Of a DNA stretch of 64,000 bases, positions 43,796-55,070 are shown piece after piece. Within the stretch, counting starts at the first letter, position 1. Each line of letters opens with the position of its first letter. The notes beneath the pieces are model-generated. The model did no database searches, was not told the origin of the DNA, and worked only from the letters and a program-made list of their open reading frames with translations. The translations under genes and the position numbers were made by a program. This DNA is from Diphasiastrum complanatum (Eukaryota > Streptophyta > Lycopodiopsida > Lycopodiales > Lycopodiaceae): positions 45,058,338 to 45,122,337 of the forward strand of contig CM055093.1 of NCBI GenBank assembly GCA_029204225.1, in the 5' to 3' direction.

Positions 43796-44620
43796 GTCAC
43801 CAGAGCACAGAAGCAGAAAGAACCAATAGTGGATTCAGTACCTGCTGATTCTATACCATTGAATAATATACCAACAACATCGGGAGTCTATCCAAATCTT
43901 CATACAGAAAAAAGAAGATATCAGGATATGAGGTAGTGGATTAAAGATCTGCAAGAAGAAGAGGAGCTTGAAGCTGCTAAAGCAACAACAGAAGTTCGTT
44001 CTTCACCATTGCACCCACCAAGAAATTCACGTACGGATATGAATGACCAGTTGCATCATCATGAAGAACCCTTCAAGACGACTGAACCGGAAGTGCTGCA
44101 AATAGAACTGCTCATGAATATTTTGTCTAGTAAGATCAATATTTTATTGGGAGAGTTCCTGATGTTGGTGCCAAAAGCAAAAGAAGTCTTAGCACAAAAG
44201 TTAGCTCAAGCAAAACCAGAACCCCATCAGGAGCCACTTTTTTGTGCTGGATTTGAAAAATCTAATGAAGCATTCCATGTTGGAGCCGCTTGGAAAAGTG
44301 AACAAAAGAATATCACTCCATCGATACAGCATAGACAATTTCCTAAGGAAGCAGCTGTGATAGATGGCGGTTCAGGAGTTAACCTGATTTCTACAAAGCT
44401 ATGTGCAAAATGGGATCTTACAAAGATCAAGTCTGCGTCTTTTGCCATTAAACTAGCTGATCAAACGACAGTTCATCCGCGAGGAATGGTTGAAGATATA
44501 CCTGTCAGAATTGCGGGAGTACAGTTCATCATTACTTTCGTGATAATGGACTTACCAAAAGCGCCAAATGTCTACCAAGCTCTATTGGGTCGACGTCCAT
44601 GATTACGAGTTGCGCAAGTA
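43796..44620 (+). pseudogene. pro: Element C gag C-terminus and protease
   Basis: VTRAQKQKEPIVDSVP opens the plus-strand text again. After a TAG near 43937, the segment from 44009 reads through to VIDGGSGVNLISTKL (retropepsin Asp), FAIKLADQTTVHPRG, ITFVIMDLPKAPNVYQALLG and then RRP with a TGA. Element B has the same blocks. Confidence 0.8.
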
Positions 44621-45618
44621 ATTCATAACTAGGGTACCGGAAAAATAACTTTTGAAAATTGTAAACGTGCAGTTAAAGTTGATCCTACAACTTGGACTAT
44701 CAAACTAGTGGTTCAAAAAGAAGATGACGATTCGTCAACAACGGATTTGGGAGTTCATTACGATTCTCAAACAGATACTATCATCTGGAATGAAGCTCTT
44801 GCAACGATTGATTGTACAGTAGGATATATGTGTCAACAAGATAATCAATTAGATTTGAGCGAGATTTTCTTATTGGATCGAACTTTGGATACACCAATCA
44901 CGTTTCCACTGAATGTGCTGAATGTAGCCTGGATTTCAACGGAACCTATACCAGATCCGATTGAAGATGATCTCATATCTATGAGTCATGCCTTGACTTA
45001 TGATGACAATGTAGAACTTACGGATGAGCAGATTCTCAATCAAAGAATGTGCCACCCTTATTGGATAAAGACAAAGGAAAAGTCGAGGATGATTCTACAA
45101 GTCAGAATTCTAGCAAGACATCATCGTCTCGGAAGTCATCACCTCCACGATCAATTTCTGCTAAGAAGGCTAAGCGAAGATCCAAGGCAAGTCCTTTTAA
45201 AAAGGAACAAACAGATGTAGTTCAGCATGATATGCCCGAGTATTTTAAATGCTATACATTGGATGATATGGTCATCATGTTACCTAAAGCACATCGTGAA
45301 CCTGAAGAACACGTGCCAGAATCGAAAGAGGTTTACGATGGCCCAACTAGGACACAACCAATGAATCTTGCTGAACCAGGAGAACCGACAAAGATTGTAC
45401 AAGTTGGATCACAACTTACTCCTGAACAGTATCAAGCACTCCGCATGTTACTTATTAAGTATCGAGATTGCTTTGCATGGATTTATCAAGATCTAAAGGG
45501 TATTCCGACATCAGTGATTGAACATACCATACCTTTAGTACCTGATGCAGTTCCAAAGGTTACAAAGTTCTATCGTTGTAATCCTAATGTTGCGGACCTG
45601 ATTAAGAAAGAACTTTAG
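44621..45618 (+). pseudogene. pol: Element C protease-RT linker and RT N-terminus
   Basis: Two overlapping open pieces (44708-45220 and 45049-45618) in different frames give the linker, with Pro/Ser/Lys-rich text, and then the RT approach: YQALRMLLIKYRDCFAWIYQ, LKGIPTSVIEHTIPL, VPKVTKFYRCNPNVADLIKK. The stop at 45616 is TAG. Confidence 0.75.
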
Positions 45619-46260
45619 AGATTGCTTGACGCCGATTTCATTTATGAGATCGAGCATACCGAATGGATCTCACCGATTGTTAATGTTCCTAAGAAGAATG
45701 AGAAATTGAGATTCTGTGCGAACCTCAAAGCGTTGAATAAAGTGACGCGAGAGGATCACTTTCCGTTACCTTTTACTGAAAGCATTTTGGATCGCCTTGT
45801 TGGAGCATAAGCTTATAGTTTCTTGGATGGATTTAGTGGTTACAACCAGGTTAAGATTTCACCTACCGATCGTCACAGAACCGCTTTTGCAATAGAATGG
45901 GACACCTATGCTTACAAAGTAAAATGCCTTGAAATACGCAATTGGATTAGTTTTGACGCAGCCAAGTGACTATAAGAAGGACTATCCAATACGATTTGCA
46001 TGCAAACAGCTTACAGATCTGGAGAAGAACTATTCAACAACAGAACGTGAAGTGTTAGCCATGATTTTTTCTATACAAAAATTTCGTCATTACCTCATGG
46101 AAACGCACTTTGCATTTTATACGGATCACCAGCCGTTACTTTACTTGGTAAACAAGAAGAGCAATACTGGGTGTGTTGCAAGATAGTTACTGTTATTGAC
46201 TGAATTTGACTTTCGAATTGTAATTCGAAAGGGCAAGCAATATTATCTAGCCGATCACGT
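45619..46260 (+). pseudogene. pol: Element C RT (core deleted) and RNase H
   Basis: RT reads YEIEHTEWISPIV, RFCANLKALN, HFPLPFTESILDRLVGA, stop, AYSFLDGFSGYNQ and EWDTYAYKV. It then jumps directly to RNase H text KYAIGLVLTQPSDYKKDYPI at about 45925. Compared with 2010-2520 in the fragment copy, about 520 bp including the catalytic YLDD box are gone. RNase H keeps NYSTTEREVLAM and FYTDHQPL, but its first Asp lies at the deleted edge. A TAG at 46184-46186 is shared with the 1803-3570 fragment. Confidence 0.85.
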
Positions 46261-47576
46261 TTCATGAATCGAATCCACACCAGTTAACACTGAAGTGGAT
46301 GATGAACTACCAGATGTTGCATTGTTCTATGTTGAAGCAATACCTGAGTGGGCATCGGATATTGTTGAGTACCTGATGCTAGGACAACCGAATGACTCCT
46401 TGACAAAAGTACAGAAGAGACAATTGATTCATAAGGCTCAACCTTATCAATTCATTGTAGGACAATTGTATCATCGTGGATCAGACAATATTCTACGAAG
46501 ATGTGTTTTACCGCATGAAGTACTCGATTTAATCATGTTTTCACATGATGGCATGGGCGGAGGACACTTCTCTACAGAAATTATTGTTTGCAAACTTTTG
46601 CAATCAGGTTGTTGGTGGCCTACGCTTCATAAGGACACAAAAAATTTATTTAGACATGTGATGTTTGCCAGCGAGCATGACGGCCTACTCGACAGAATTA
46701 TGAACCCTTGCATCCGGTTTTATCGCAAGCACCGTTTGAGAAATGGGGATTGGATTATGTTGGTCCTATTCTCGTAGCAACTGATTATATGACCAAGTGG
46801 GTTGAAGCCAAAGTTGTCAAAGTTGCTGATGCGAAATTTACAGCCAAGTTTCTATATGAAAATATTATAATCAGATTTGGATGTCTGATCGAGATTGTTA
46901 GTGACCGGGGTACACACTTTCTTAATCAAACAATAACGTGTTTACTGGAAGATTTTTTTGTGATACACAGATTTAGTACTCCCTACTATCCCAGAAGAGT
47001 GGCCAAGCTGAATCTTTCAATAAGATTCTCTGCACCATTATGACAAAGACAATTGAAGCGAGTCGGTCTGATTGGGAACATAAACTGTATGCAGCGTTAT
47101 GGGCATTTAGAACCGCTTACAAAAATAGTACAAATCAAACACCTTTTCAACTGGTTTATGGTCAAGATGTTGTCATGTCGATTGAATTTTTAATACCATC
47201 TTTACGCATAGTAGTAACAAAACGATTAAATGATGATAAGTCTTTACAACTCCGTCATGAAGCATTGCACAAATTATGTGAAACCCGATTGATGGCAGTT
47301 CATGTCTTAGTAGTAGAGAAAGCCCGCCGGAAGGCATGGCACGATCGTCGATTGCACAAAAAGGATCTGAAAGCAGGAGATCTTGCATTGATGTACAAAA
47401 CCAAGTTGATCAAGGAGAAATTGAAGTTTACCGGTGAAGGCCCGTATAAAGTGAAGGAAATCCTGAACTATGGCACAGTAATTCTTGAGCACTTGGATGG
47501 GAAATGATTTGATACTCCGGTGAATGGCAGTCGATTACGCAAGTATTGGCAGCCGGCTCCGCCAAATCAACAAGTT
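46261..47576 (+). pseudogene. pol: Element C integrase
   Basis: The connector and zinc region read VALFYVEAIPEWASDIVEYL, GGHFSTEIIVCKLLQSGCWW, then a frame change. The core from 46708 has KWGLDYVGP (first Asp). A 36-base loss follows relative to the fragment copy, which has HPAARGSQARYI here. Then VSDRGTHFLNQ (second Asp) is followed by a frame change at about 46992 next to the Glu motif GQAESFNK. The last piece 47040-47507 (SRSDWEHKLYAALWAFRTAY, TPFQLVYGQDVV) reaches NGSRLRKYWQPAPPNQQV after a TGA near 47505. Confidence 0.85.
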
Positions 47577-47580
47577 TGAT

Positions 47581-47779
47581 CTCAAGAATTTTTACTTCTA
47601 CTTGTTTTTCAATTTGTTGGTTTCAATATTTGATTGTTCAAATTTTTTTTATGAAAAAGACAATTAAAAAAAATAAGAAAAAATAAGAAAAGACTAATGA
47701 GCAAAAGTCAGAATAGTCATCAACATGGAAAAAAAGAAAGAATAGTATTTTTGATGAAAAATGACTAAGAAAATCACTG
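47581..47779. other. AT-rich sequence after element C pol
   Basis: About 200 bp of T-rich then A-rich non-coding DNA. It could be the start of a post-pol spacer like those of A and B, cut short. Confidence 0.35.
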
Positions 47780-49086
47780 TTTTGGTCAGATGTGGCCTAT
47801 ACAGTACCAAAAACCTTCGCTGAGCTCTCAGACTGTACATCCACTCTGTCAGATTTGGTACGTGGAGAACGTTGGAGAGTAGCTTGACTTCACCTTTCTG
47901 AAATTCGACCCTGACTGTTCCTTCACCCTAGATCGAATGTGATGAGTTGTCTCCAAGTTGTACAAGTTGTACAACTCAAAAATGGGTGACAGATTTATAA
48001 TCTTTGAACCGGTCATGATGGTGAGTCATGTGTTGTGTTGCTCCTGAATCAAGATACCAGGAATCGATATCCTCCGATCTTGGTCATAAAAGCTGCTTTA
48101 TCTTTCTCTTGTTGTTGGCTCAAAAAACTGGTTGAAGCAAAATTTGCTTGTCGTTAGAACTGCTTCTTTCTCTCATTGTTAAATTTTAAAGTTCTACAGT
48201 CTTTTATTTCATGTCTTGTTCTCTTGCAGTATCTGTAGAATGATTTCTACTTTGGTTGGAAGGACAAAAAGTTGGGATTTGACCCTGAGCCAGAATTGAA
48301 CCCAGAGCCAAAATTCAATTCTGATTGCATATTGCTCTGCTTTTTGGATCTAAACTAATTTTTTGAATATAGAGCTTGAGGATCCGACCCTAAGCCTGAG
48401 GAAGATGTATATTTTTTGATTTCCTCTTGTAGAGGCATTGACATTGCTTTTGATAGAGTAATTTGCGCCTGAGTTGAAATTATCATTACCCAATTTTCAT
48501 AGGCTTCAAGAAGACTCAATAATAGAGTCATAATATCTAAATCTTCAATGTCCGAGCCAATTACAACCATTTGCTCGATAAGATTAGTGTTGATGTGACT
48601 TGTAACACTTTTTGCTTCAGACATCTTTAAGTTGAAGAATTTCTTCCTCAGGTATAACTTGGAAGTAACATCCCTGATATTATACAGGGTTTCTAGGATG
48701 TCCCATGCTTCCTTGGATGTCTGAGCATTTCACATGTGAATTATCTATGTATTCTTGATGTTGAGAGTAATCATGGCAAATGCCTTGCCATCTCTCAGTC
48801 TCCATTTGGTGATAATGGCTGCATCACCTTCTGGCTTGACTTTTGTGTATCAACAATGTCCCACAGTTCCTTTTGGCTAATAGCATGACCTTCATTTTGA
48901 ACTTCCAAAGATGATAGTTCCCTCCATCGAGCCTTTCGATTAGAGAAGACAGATCCATTCTGGTAGCGAGATGGTTGGTAGTAATAACGATTTTGGAATA
49001 CTGTTAGTTGCGTGCTTGCTAGAACATTGTCTTGATAGAAACAAGACTGATAAACCGCAATGAGGGGCAGATTACTACAAAGCCCA
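47780..49086 (-). pseudogene. gag: Copia element D gag and protease region
   Basis: Minus-strand text runs from about 48770 to 47900: AIITKWRLRDGKAFAMITLN, SKEAWDILETLYN, LYLRKKFFNLKMSEAKSVTSHINTNLIEQM, DIMTLLLSLLEAYENWV (the copia gag core), then a knuckle remnant YRYCKRTRHEIKDC with the first Cys changed, and faint protease text (MTKIGGYRFLVS). Only 48355-48624 is open over any length. It lies next to a PBS at 49087, so it is the 5' part of a minus-strand copia element. Confidence 0.75.
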
Positions 49087-49098
49087 CTTTGATACTAT
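49087..49098 (-). promoter_or_regulatory. Primer-binding site of copia element D (degraded)
   Basis: On the minus strand tagtatcaaagt, close to the initiator tRNA-Met site tggtatcagagc, just inside a terminus that reads cgaca. It is placed correctly relative to the gag on the same strand. Confidence 0.55.
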
Positions 49099-49196
49099 GT
49101 CGAAAATCGATGGGTATGAGCGGAAGCTGGAGCTAGATGCAGGGATCGAAATTGCCACAATTAGCAGCAAAATTGGTTCAAATGATGGATTCACAC
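49099..49196 (-). repeat. Partial LTR of copia element D, interrupted by element E
   Basis: It begins tgtcgaaaatcg next to the PBS, as the end of an LTR should. After 98 bp it is cut by the left LTR of element E. The rest of this LTR is expected to continue at 53357. Confidence 0.5.
49192..49196. repeat. Target-site duplication of element E, left copy (cacac)
   Basis: cacac precedes the left LTR, and caaac (53357-53361) follows the right LTR. They match at four of five bases. Confidence 0.6.
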
Positions 49197-49878
49197 TGTT
49201 AAAAATTCACAATTCTAGCTTGACTAGTTTTGGTCATATGACTTGTAAATAGTTAGATGGTCATGATGTGGCTTGTCACACATGCCAAATAGCATAGGAT
49301 TCCATTCATAAGGATGTTCTCAAGTAGACCTAAGTGTTAGAACCTTTGGAATGAGTCCAAATTATGCTTAGATACAAGGGAGAAAAAATAGGAGCTATTT
49401 TTGGTAATTTTTGCATTGTTGAGGGATCTCCAAGATTCCAACCCTAACTTGGTAGGGATGAAAGATCCACCAAAATTAGCATTAGGGATAGGTTTAGGGC
49501 TACTCATACCTGCCCAAAACCGTGATGGATCATGTATATATAGGTGATGATATCTCACCAAAATCAATCAAGCAATTTCATGTTTTTTCTCTCATAATGG
49601 TGCAATTGCTCTCTATGTTCATAATTGTTTGAGTACTTGTGATTACTAATGATTATAGGATTGAATGTAGGTCTGGTGTACAGTACTCAGACTGTGGGAG
49701 GCCGTACTTTCACACGTGTGAAGCCTTCTTCAAGGATTTGGGCCATTTAGTGAGGTTCAAGCATAGATTTTTGATGGATTTTGATGGTTCAACTTGTGCT
49801 AATCTTATGAAATCATAATCTATTGTTTCCCTCATCATTTCAAGTGTTTTAGGATCCTTATTTGCTGTAATTTTTACA
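49197..49878 (+). repeat. 5' LTR of element E
   Basis: 682 bp, starting tgttaaaaattcac and ending tttttaca. A TATA-like tatatatagg lies near 49533. Confidence 0.97.
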
Positions 49879-49890
49879 TGGTATCAGAGC
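49879..49890 (+). promoter_or_regulatory. Primer-binding site of element E, initiator tRNA-Met
   Basis: tggtatcagagc directly follows the LTR end, an exact plant copia primer site. Confidence 0.95.
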
Positions 49891-50473
49891 CTAAAGGCTG
49901 AAATGAGCTAAATCCTTGGTTTTCATTCAATTTGATCACAATTTTTGATCTAAATCTTGTGTAGATTGGATCTTAGCATCTAGTATTGATTCTAGAACTC
50001 AAAGTGAGTCAAATACATTGGAGATTGGTGTTGTGTGACTTCATTTTCAGGTGTTTAGGTGTCTAAAACCAGAGGCAAAGTTGAATTCAATTCACATTAC
50101 CAAGATAGCAAGTTTTGCTTGCTCCAAGCATTGATTTCTAAGCGAGTTTTGGAGGTGATTTCATAGAGGAGGCTTTCTAGCATTCAAGGAGAGGGAAGAT
50201 CAGAGTTTTGGGGACTCTTCAAGGCTGTTCTAAGGTGTAGTAGACACCTCCTAAAGTGATTTAGGTTCAGTCCAACCATTGCTTGACTTATGCACCAAAT
50301 TAGATCAAATTTTCATCAATTTTGATCATTTTTTTGCTTGTGATTGGATAGTAGATTGTGTTGCATCCTCATTAAGTTCCATTTAGATCTTTTACAAGTG
50401 ATTTTGGAAGTATATTAGGTTGCTGAAATTCACTCTTGATCAGATCATTTGGAAGCTTTAATGTTCTTTATAG
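49891..50473 (+). other. Leader of element E up to the deletion point
   Basis: Non-coding leader. Integrase sequence appears abruptly near 50480, so the junction of the gag-protease-integrase deletion lies in the last few dozen bases. No gag remnant is visible before it. Confidence 0.7.
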
Positions 50474-52660
50474 AAAGAGGGGCCCCCTTACACTCCTCAA
50501 CAAAATGGAGTTGCTGAAAGAAGGAATAGAACATTATGTGAATGTTATAAGGCTTTAAGATTAGATGCTTGTTTGCCCAAATCCTTTTGGGGTGAGTCTC
50601 TTGTATGTGCAAACTACTTGATGAATAGGGTGTCTTGCAAAGCAATTGAAGGCAAAACTCCTTATGAGATGTTGTATGGAAAGAAACCCAATCTTAATCA
50701 CTTGAAAGTTTTTGGGTGTATATGTTATGTGCATGTGCCATTGGAAACAAGAACCAAGGAGGATCCATCTTCCACAAGAGGGATCATGCTTGGATATGCA
50801 AGCTCAAGCAAGGGCTACAAAGTCTATCTCCCATCCTTGAACAAATTTGTTGTTTCAAGGGATGTCATCTTTGATGAACATCATATGCATATGCTTGAAG
50901 AAGGCTCAAGTGCTCCAACAATCAAGAAGAAGATGGCCGAGGAGCAAGATCTTGGTTTTGAGGAGGAGCTCATGGAGGAGCAAGCACCAAACCCACCTAT
51001 CACACCAAGGAGATCTTCAAGGGCAAAAGTGGAGCCATCAAGGCTCACATATCAAGGCAAAGGACAACAAGTTGAGGGTATCTCATCCACTTCTTATGCT
51101 TTATCTAGTTTTGAAGAACCGTCTAATGTTGAAGATGCATTGAACTCCAAAGAATGGTATAAAGCTATGTTGGATGAGTATGATGCCTTGATTGAGAATG
51201 AAACTTGGTTGCTTGTTGAGAGACCTCAAAGGAATGTAATAGGATGCAAGTGGGTCTTCAAGCTTAAGTTGAATGCAAATGGGAGTGTTAACAAACATAA
51301 AGCAAGATTAGTTGCAAAAGGTTATGCTCAAGAGAGAGGGATAGACTATGAGGAAACTTTTGCACCCGTGGCCAAGATGGTCACAATAAGACTAATCATT
51401 GCACTTGCATCACATTTTGGATGGATTCTATGTCAAATGGATGTCTCTAATGCTTTCTTGAATGGTTTTTTGGAAGAGGATATCTATATGGAGCAGCCAC
51501 AAGGGTTCATCAAGCATGTAATGGAGAACAAAGTATGCCATCTCCAAAGAAGCATCTATGGCTTGAAGCAAGCCTCGAGATCTTGGAATTCAAGACTACA
51601 TTGCTATCTTATTTCACTTTCTTTTGTTCAAAGTGAATATGATCCCACTCTTTACATTAAGTTTGATGATGTTGGTATTGTACTTTTACTCATTTATGTA
51701 GATGACATCATCATTAGTGGAAATAGTGTTGATGGTATTGAAAAAATCAAGATAGATCTATCCTTAGAGTTCAAGATGGTAGATCTAGGGTGTCTTCACT
51801 TCATCTTAGGCATAGAAGTACTTAGAGGGTCTGATTTTATATTTATAAGTCAAGTAAACTATGCTCAAAGTCTTTTGAAGAAGTTTAAGATGGAAGTATG
51901 CAAAAGTGTTGACACACCAATGGAGCAAGATGTAAAAGTGCCAAATGAAGATGATGAAAGATCCTTCATGGACATCACTTTGTTTAGGCAACTTATAGGT
52001 TCCTTAATGTGGATCACTATAACTAGACCAGATCTTAGCTTTAGTGTATGTAGGTTGAGCCAATCCATGCAAAAGCCATTGAATATCCATTGGAAAAAGG
52101 CTAAGAGGATTCTAAGATACATCTCAGGTACATTGGATTTTGGGATTCTATATAGAGGAGATGTGATTAACCTTCATGCATTTAGTGATTCAGATTTTGC
52201 AGGGGACAAGAGGGATAGGAAATTAACAAGTGCCTATTCAACTTTCATAGGAGAAGGTGTGGTTTCATGGCTTTCAAAAAAGCAAGAAACTATATCTCTA
52301 TCTTCAACCGAGGTCGAGTACAAAGCTTTGACAACCACTACAAAGGAGGTACTTTGGATCAAGAGATTATTGGTGGAACTAAAGATCATGGATTCAGAGG
52401 AGGCACCAATCATCTACAATGACAATATATCAGCCCAACGCCTTGCATCTAACCCAATCTTCCATGCAAGATCTAAGCACATTGAGATATGCCATCACTT
52501 TGTGAGAGAAATGGTGCAAGCCAAGGAGATTGCTTTGGAGCATGTTCCAAGCAATGAATGTGTAGCTGATCTACTTACTAAACCACTTCAAAAGACACCT
52601 TTTATGAAGTTCAGATCATCACTTGGAGTGATTAGTAAAGCAATGATTGAACCAAGCTAG
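50474..52660 (+). CDS. pol: Element E truncated pol: integrase tail, RT, RNase H
   Basis: A single open frame to a TAG at 52658-52660. The first ATG is at 50573, but coding text starts earlier with YTPQQNGVAERRNRTL near 50489, the Glu region of copia integrase. After the integrase tail (GKTPYEMLYGKKP, HLKVFGCICYVHVP) comes the copia RT: CKWVFKLKLNANG, HKARLVAKGYAQERGIDYEETFAPVAK, QMDVSNAFLNG and the catalytic YVDD near residue 377 counted from 50573. RNase H follows with AFSDSDFAGDKRDRKL, TISLSSTEVEYKAL and HVPSNECVADLLTKPL. The RT and RNase H look intact with no stop. A protein from here would lack gag, protease and catalytic integrase. Confidence 0.93.
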   Translation, partial: KEGPPYTPQQNGVAERRNRTLCECYKALRLDACLPKSFWGESLVCANYLMNRVSCKAIEGKTPYEMLYGKKPNLNHLKVFGCICYVHVPLETRTKEDPSSTRGIMLGYASSSKGYKVYLPSLNKFVVSRDVIFDEHHMHMLEEGSSAPTIKKKMAEEQDLGFEEELMEEQAPNPPITPRRSSRAKVEPSRLTYQGKGQQVEGISSTSYALSSFEEPSNVEDALNSKEWYKAMLDEYDALIENETWLLVERPQRNVIGCKWVFKLKLNANGSVNKHKARLVAKGYAQERGIDYEETFAPVAKMVTIRLIIALASHFGWILCQMDVSNAFLNGFLEEDIYMEQPQGFIKHVMENKVCHLQRSIYGLKQASRSWNSRLHCYLISLSFVQSEYDPTLYIKFDDVGIVLLLIYVDDIIISGNSVDGIEKIKIDLSLEFKMVDLGCLHFILGIEVLRGSDFIFISQVNYAQSLLKKFKMEVCKSVDTPMEQDVKVPNEDDERSFMDITLFRQLIGSLMWITITRPDLSFSVCRLSQSMQKPLNIHWKKAKRILRYISGTLDFGILYRGDVINLHAFSDSDFAGDKRDRKLTSAYSTFIGEGVVSWLSKKQETISLSSTEVEYKALTTTTKEVLWIKRLLVELKIMDSEEAPIIYNDNISAQRLASNPIFHARSKHIEICHHFVREMVQAKEIALEHVPSNECVADLLTKPLQKTPFMKFRSSLGVISKAMIEPS

Positions 52661-52662
52661 AT

Positions 52663-52674
52663 AGTGAGGAGGAG
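52663..52674 (+). promoter_or_regulatory. Polypurine tract of element E
   Basis: agtgaggaggag directly precedes the right LTR. Confidence 0.93.
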
Positions 52675-53356
52675 TGTTAAAAATTCACAATTCTAGCTTG
52701 ACTAGTTTTGGTCATATGACTTGTAAATAGTTAGATGGTCAGGATGTGGCTTGTCACACGTGCCAAATAGCATAGGATTCCATTCATAAGGATGTTCTCA
52801 AGTAGACCTAAGTGTTAGAACCTTTGGAATGAGTCCAAATTATGCTTAGATACAAGGGAGAAAAAATAGGAGCTATTTTTGGTAATTTTTGCATTGTTGA
52901 GGGATCTCCAAGATTCCAACCCTAACTTGGTAGGGATGAAAGATCCACCAAAATTAGCATTAGGGATAGGTTTAGGGCTACTCATACCTGCCCAAAACCG
53001 TGATGGATCATGTATATATAGGTGATGATATCTCACCAAAATCAATCAAGCAATTTCATGTTTTTTCTCTCATAATGGTGCAATTGCTCTCTATGTTCAT
53101 AATTGTTTGAGTACTTGTAATTACTAATGATTATAGGATTGAATGTAGGTCTGGTGTACAGTACTCAGACTGTGGGAGGCCGTACTTTCACACGTGTGAA
53201 GCCTTCTTCAAGGATTTGGGCCATTTAGTGAGGTTCAAGCATAGATTTTTGATGGATTTTGATGGTTCAACTTGTGCTAATCTTATGAAATCATAATCTA
53301 TTGTTTCCCTCATCATTTCAAGTGTTTTAGGATCCTTATTTGCTGTAATTTTTACA
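52675..53356 (+). repeat. 3' LTR of element E
   Basis: 682 bp. It differs from the left LTR at about three positions (near 52742, 52760 and 53119). Confidence 0.97.
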
Positions 53357-54049
53357 CAAACAAATGTACAATGACCAATAACATCAATAGGACAAATCGC
53401 ACTTTGATTATTATCAACAATGAGTACAATTGAATAAAGTTAAGACTTCAACTTGTTAAGCGTGATAACGCTGATACAGATTAATCAAAAATCAGACTCG
53501 AAATATCAGAAGAAGTTTTTAGATGAAGATTCTAAGTTTGATATACTAAAAGTATCTACAATTGAATTTCCTACAGTTATTACAACCGTCTTTATGCCAT
53601 AAATGCATGTACAAAGTTGACGGACATCAATGTAAAATCGTTGGGTCGGATTTCTATTTGACAATATCAAAAAATTACATAGGATCGGATTTTATACAAA
53701 GGATCAAAAAATTTACACTGGGTCGAAAAATATGCTGAGGGTCGAATTTTCCTAGGGCTGGAAAAATTAGACCTGATCTGATTCGAGATCCAAGGTCAAA
53801 CACGCCCGGATAATTTAGTGAAGGGTCGAAAAGATTATGAACCGATCCGACTCGACCCGACCCGACCTAGAGTCGAAAAATCTCTATTTGTTAGGCTTGA
53901 CATTGGGTTTAAAAAATCCAATACTGGATTTTTTAATCTTTTGGAAAAACTTGAGCCTTCTATTTTTTAGGTTTTGTAAAGTTTTCAGGATGCTCATTAA
54001 TAAATGGATTTAAGACTGAGCATTGAAATCCAACAGTGTGTACCCACAA
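53357..54049. other. Flank of element E with GGGTCGAAA-type repeats
   Basis: 53357 onward probably continues the element D LTR. From about 53640 to 53880, variants of gggtcgaaaaa and gatccgactcgacccgaccc recur, a low-order repeat seen in many plant transposon remnants. No gene. Confidence 0.4.
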
Positions 54050-55070
54050 TCACGACATAGTGGTTAAAAAATTGCCTTGTGACTTGTTAGGGCACTTGAC
54101 AATCCTATGGTTTTCTCCACATCCGTAATACTTGATGGGAGCTCTACCTCTAAGCTGGTTAGCGTATAAGATCGGTATTAAGTTGCCATTTGTTGCGTCT
54201 ATGAAATGCACTGGGACAGAGTCCTGTGCTTCCTCCTTGGGATAGTAGGGTTCTTCGGTCACTTCGACCATATTCCACTATTGGTTGCATATTTTGCACT
54301 ACTAAGCCTTGGGTTATGGGGGGAAAGAGTGGTAATGTCAATCTAGGCAGTAGTTGGGGTAAGGCACCTTGACGTTGTGCTAATGGGGTGAGATTTGGTG
54401 TTGGTCCCAGGCTGCTTGGTTTTTGAGGTTGTATCGACATTCAACGGTATCATGATTGCTCATATTACAGATATGGCAATATCGTGCAGGTCGCTTTAAC
54501 CTCTGTCTCAACTACGGACACTTGTTTCCGGTATGGTTGCCAGAGTAGTGTGGATACCAGGTGGATTCTCGCCTTGGATAGGTGTGGGTAGGTTCTGATT
54601 GCAAGCCCTTCAGCTTCTGATCAACAACTGCGGTAACATCAATGGTGAGCTTTTTGATCTGCTCATTGCTCTACAAGTGCAACCTCTCTATGGCAGATAT
54701 AATGGTATCGACGCTATTAGCTGTGGAGGCAGAAGCATCATTGTGTAGCTTATCCTTATGTTTGACTCTTTGTTCCTTTTTGCGTCTTCGTTTTTGGTCA
54801 GAATTATCAGAGTTCGAACTAGTGCTTTCACTATCATTGACTCTCTTAATGGCATCAGCGCAGACTGCTTGAAAAGACATGTATTTGTCTCTTCGTTTCA
54901 TTTGCTGCCTGATTCCCTTGGGTAGTCCTGCCATGACCATGTCAGGACGCTATGGTCTGGGACGCTATCAAGATCTCATCCACCACACAATCTCTTAATC
55001 CTTTCGATATAGTCTCATAGGGACTCGTTTTTCTTATCCATACGGATTCGTCCAAGTTGTGAGAACGCCC
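54050..55070 (-). pseudogene. gag: Gypsy gag fragment
   Basis: Minus-strand gag text runs leftward: FSQLGRIRMDKKNESL and DYIERIKRL near 55010-55070, VMAGLPKGIRQQMKRRDKYM near 54880-54940, a Ser/Asp/Lys-rich stretch, a knuckle CHICNMSNHDTVEC near 54470, and a second knuckle with one Cys lost (YYGCGENHRIVKC) near 54100. The order matches gag of element B. Stops and frame changes separate the pieces, and no pol follows on the left. Confidence 0.8.

Larger units (their letters stand above)
42868..47580 (+). mobile_element. Ty3/gypsy element C, rearranged, no LTRs found
   Basis: Plus-strand gag-pol from about 42868 to 47576, similar in family to the 1803-3570 fragment and more distantly to element B. 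It has an internal inversion in gag (43103-43795), a deletion through the RT core at about 45920, a small deletion in integrase near 46770, and many stops. No LTR, PBS or PPT was identified on either side. It is followed by A/T-rich non-coding DNA (47580-47780). Confidence 0.85.
49197..53356 (+). mobile_element. Ty1/copia element E, young but internally deleted
   Basis: Two 682-bp LTRs (49197-49878 and 52675-53356) differ at about three positions by eye. A PBS follows the left LTR and a purine tract precedes the right LTR, so the ends are complete. The interior is only 2.8 kb and codes from the end of integrase to RNase H. Gag, protease and most of integrase are missing. Near-identical LTRs with a missing gag mean that this copy either was mobilised by helper proteins or lost its front half very soon after insertion. 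It sits in the LTR of copia element D. Confidence 0.95.
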
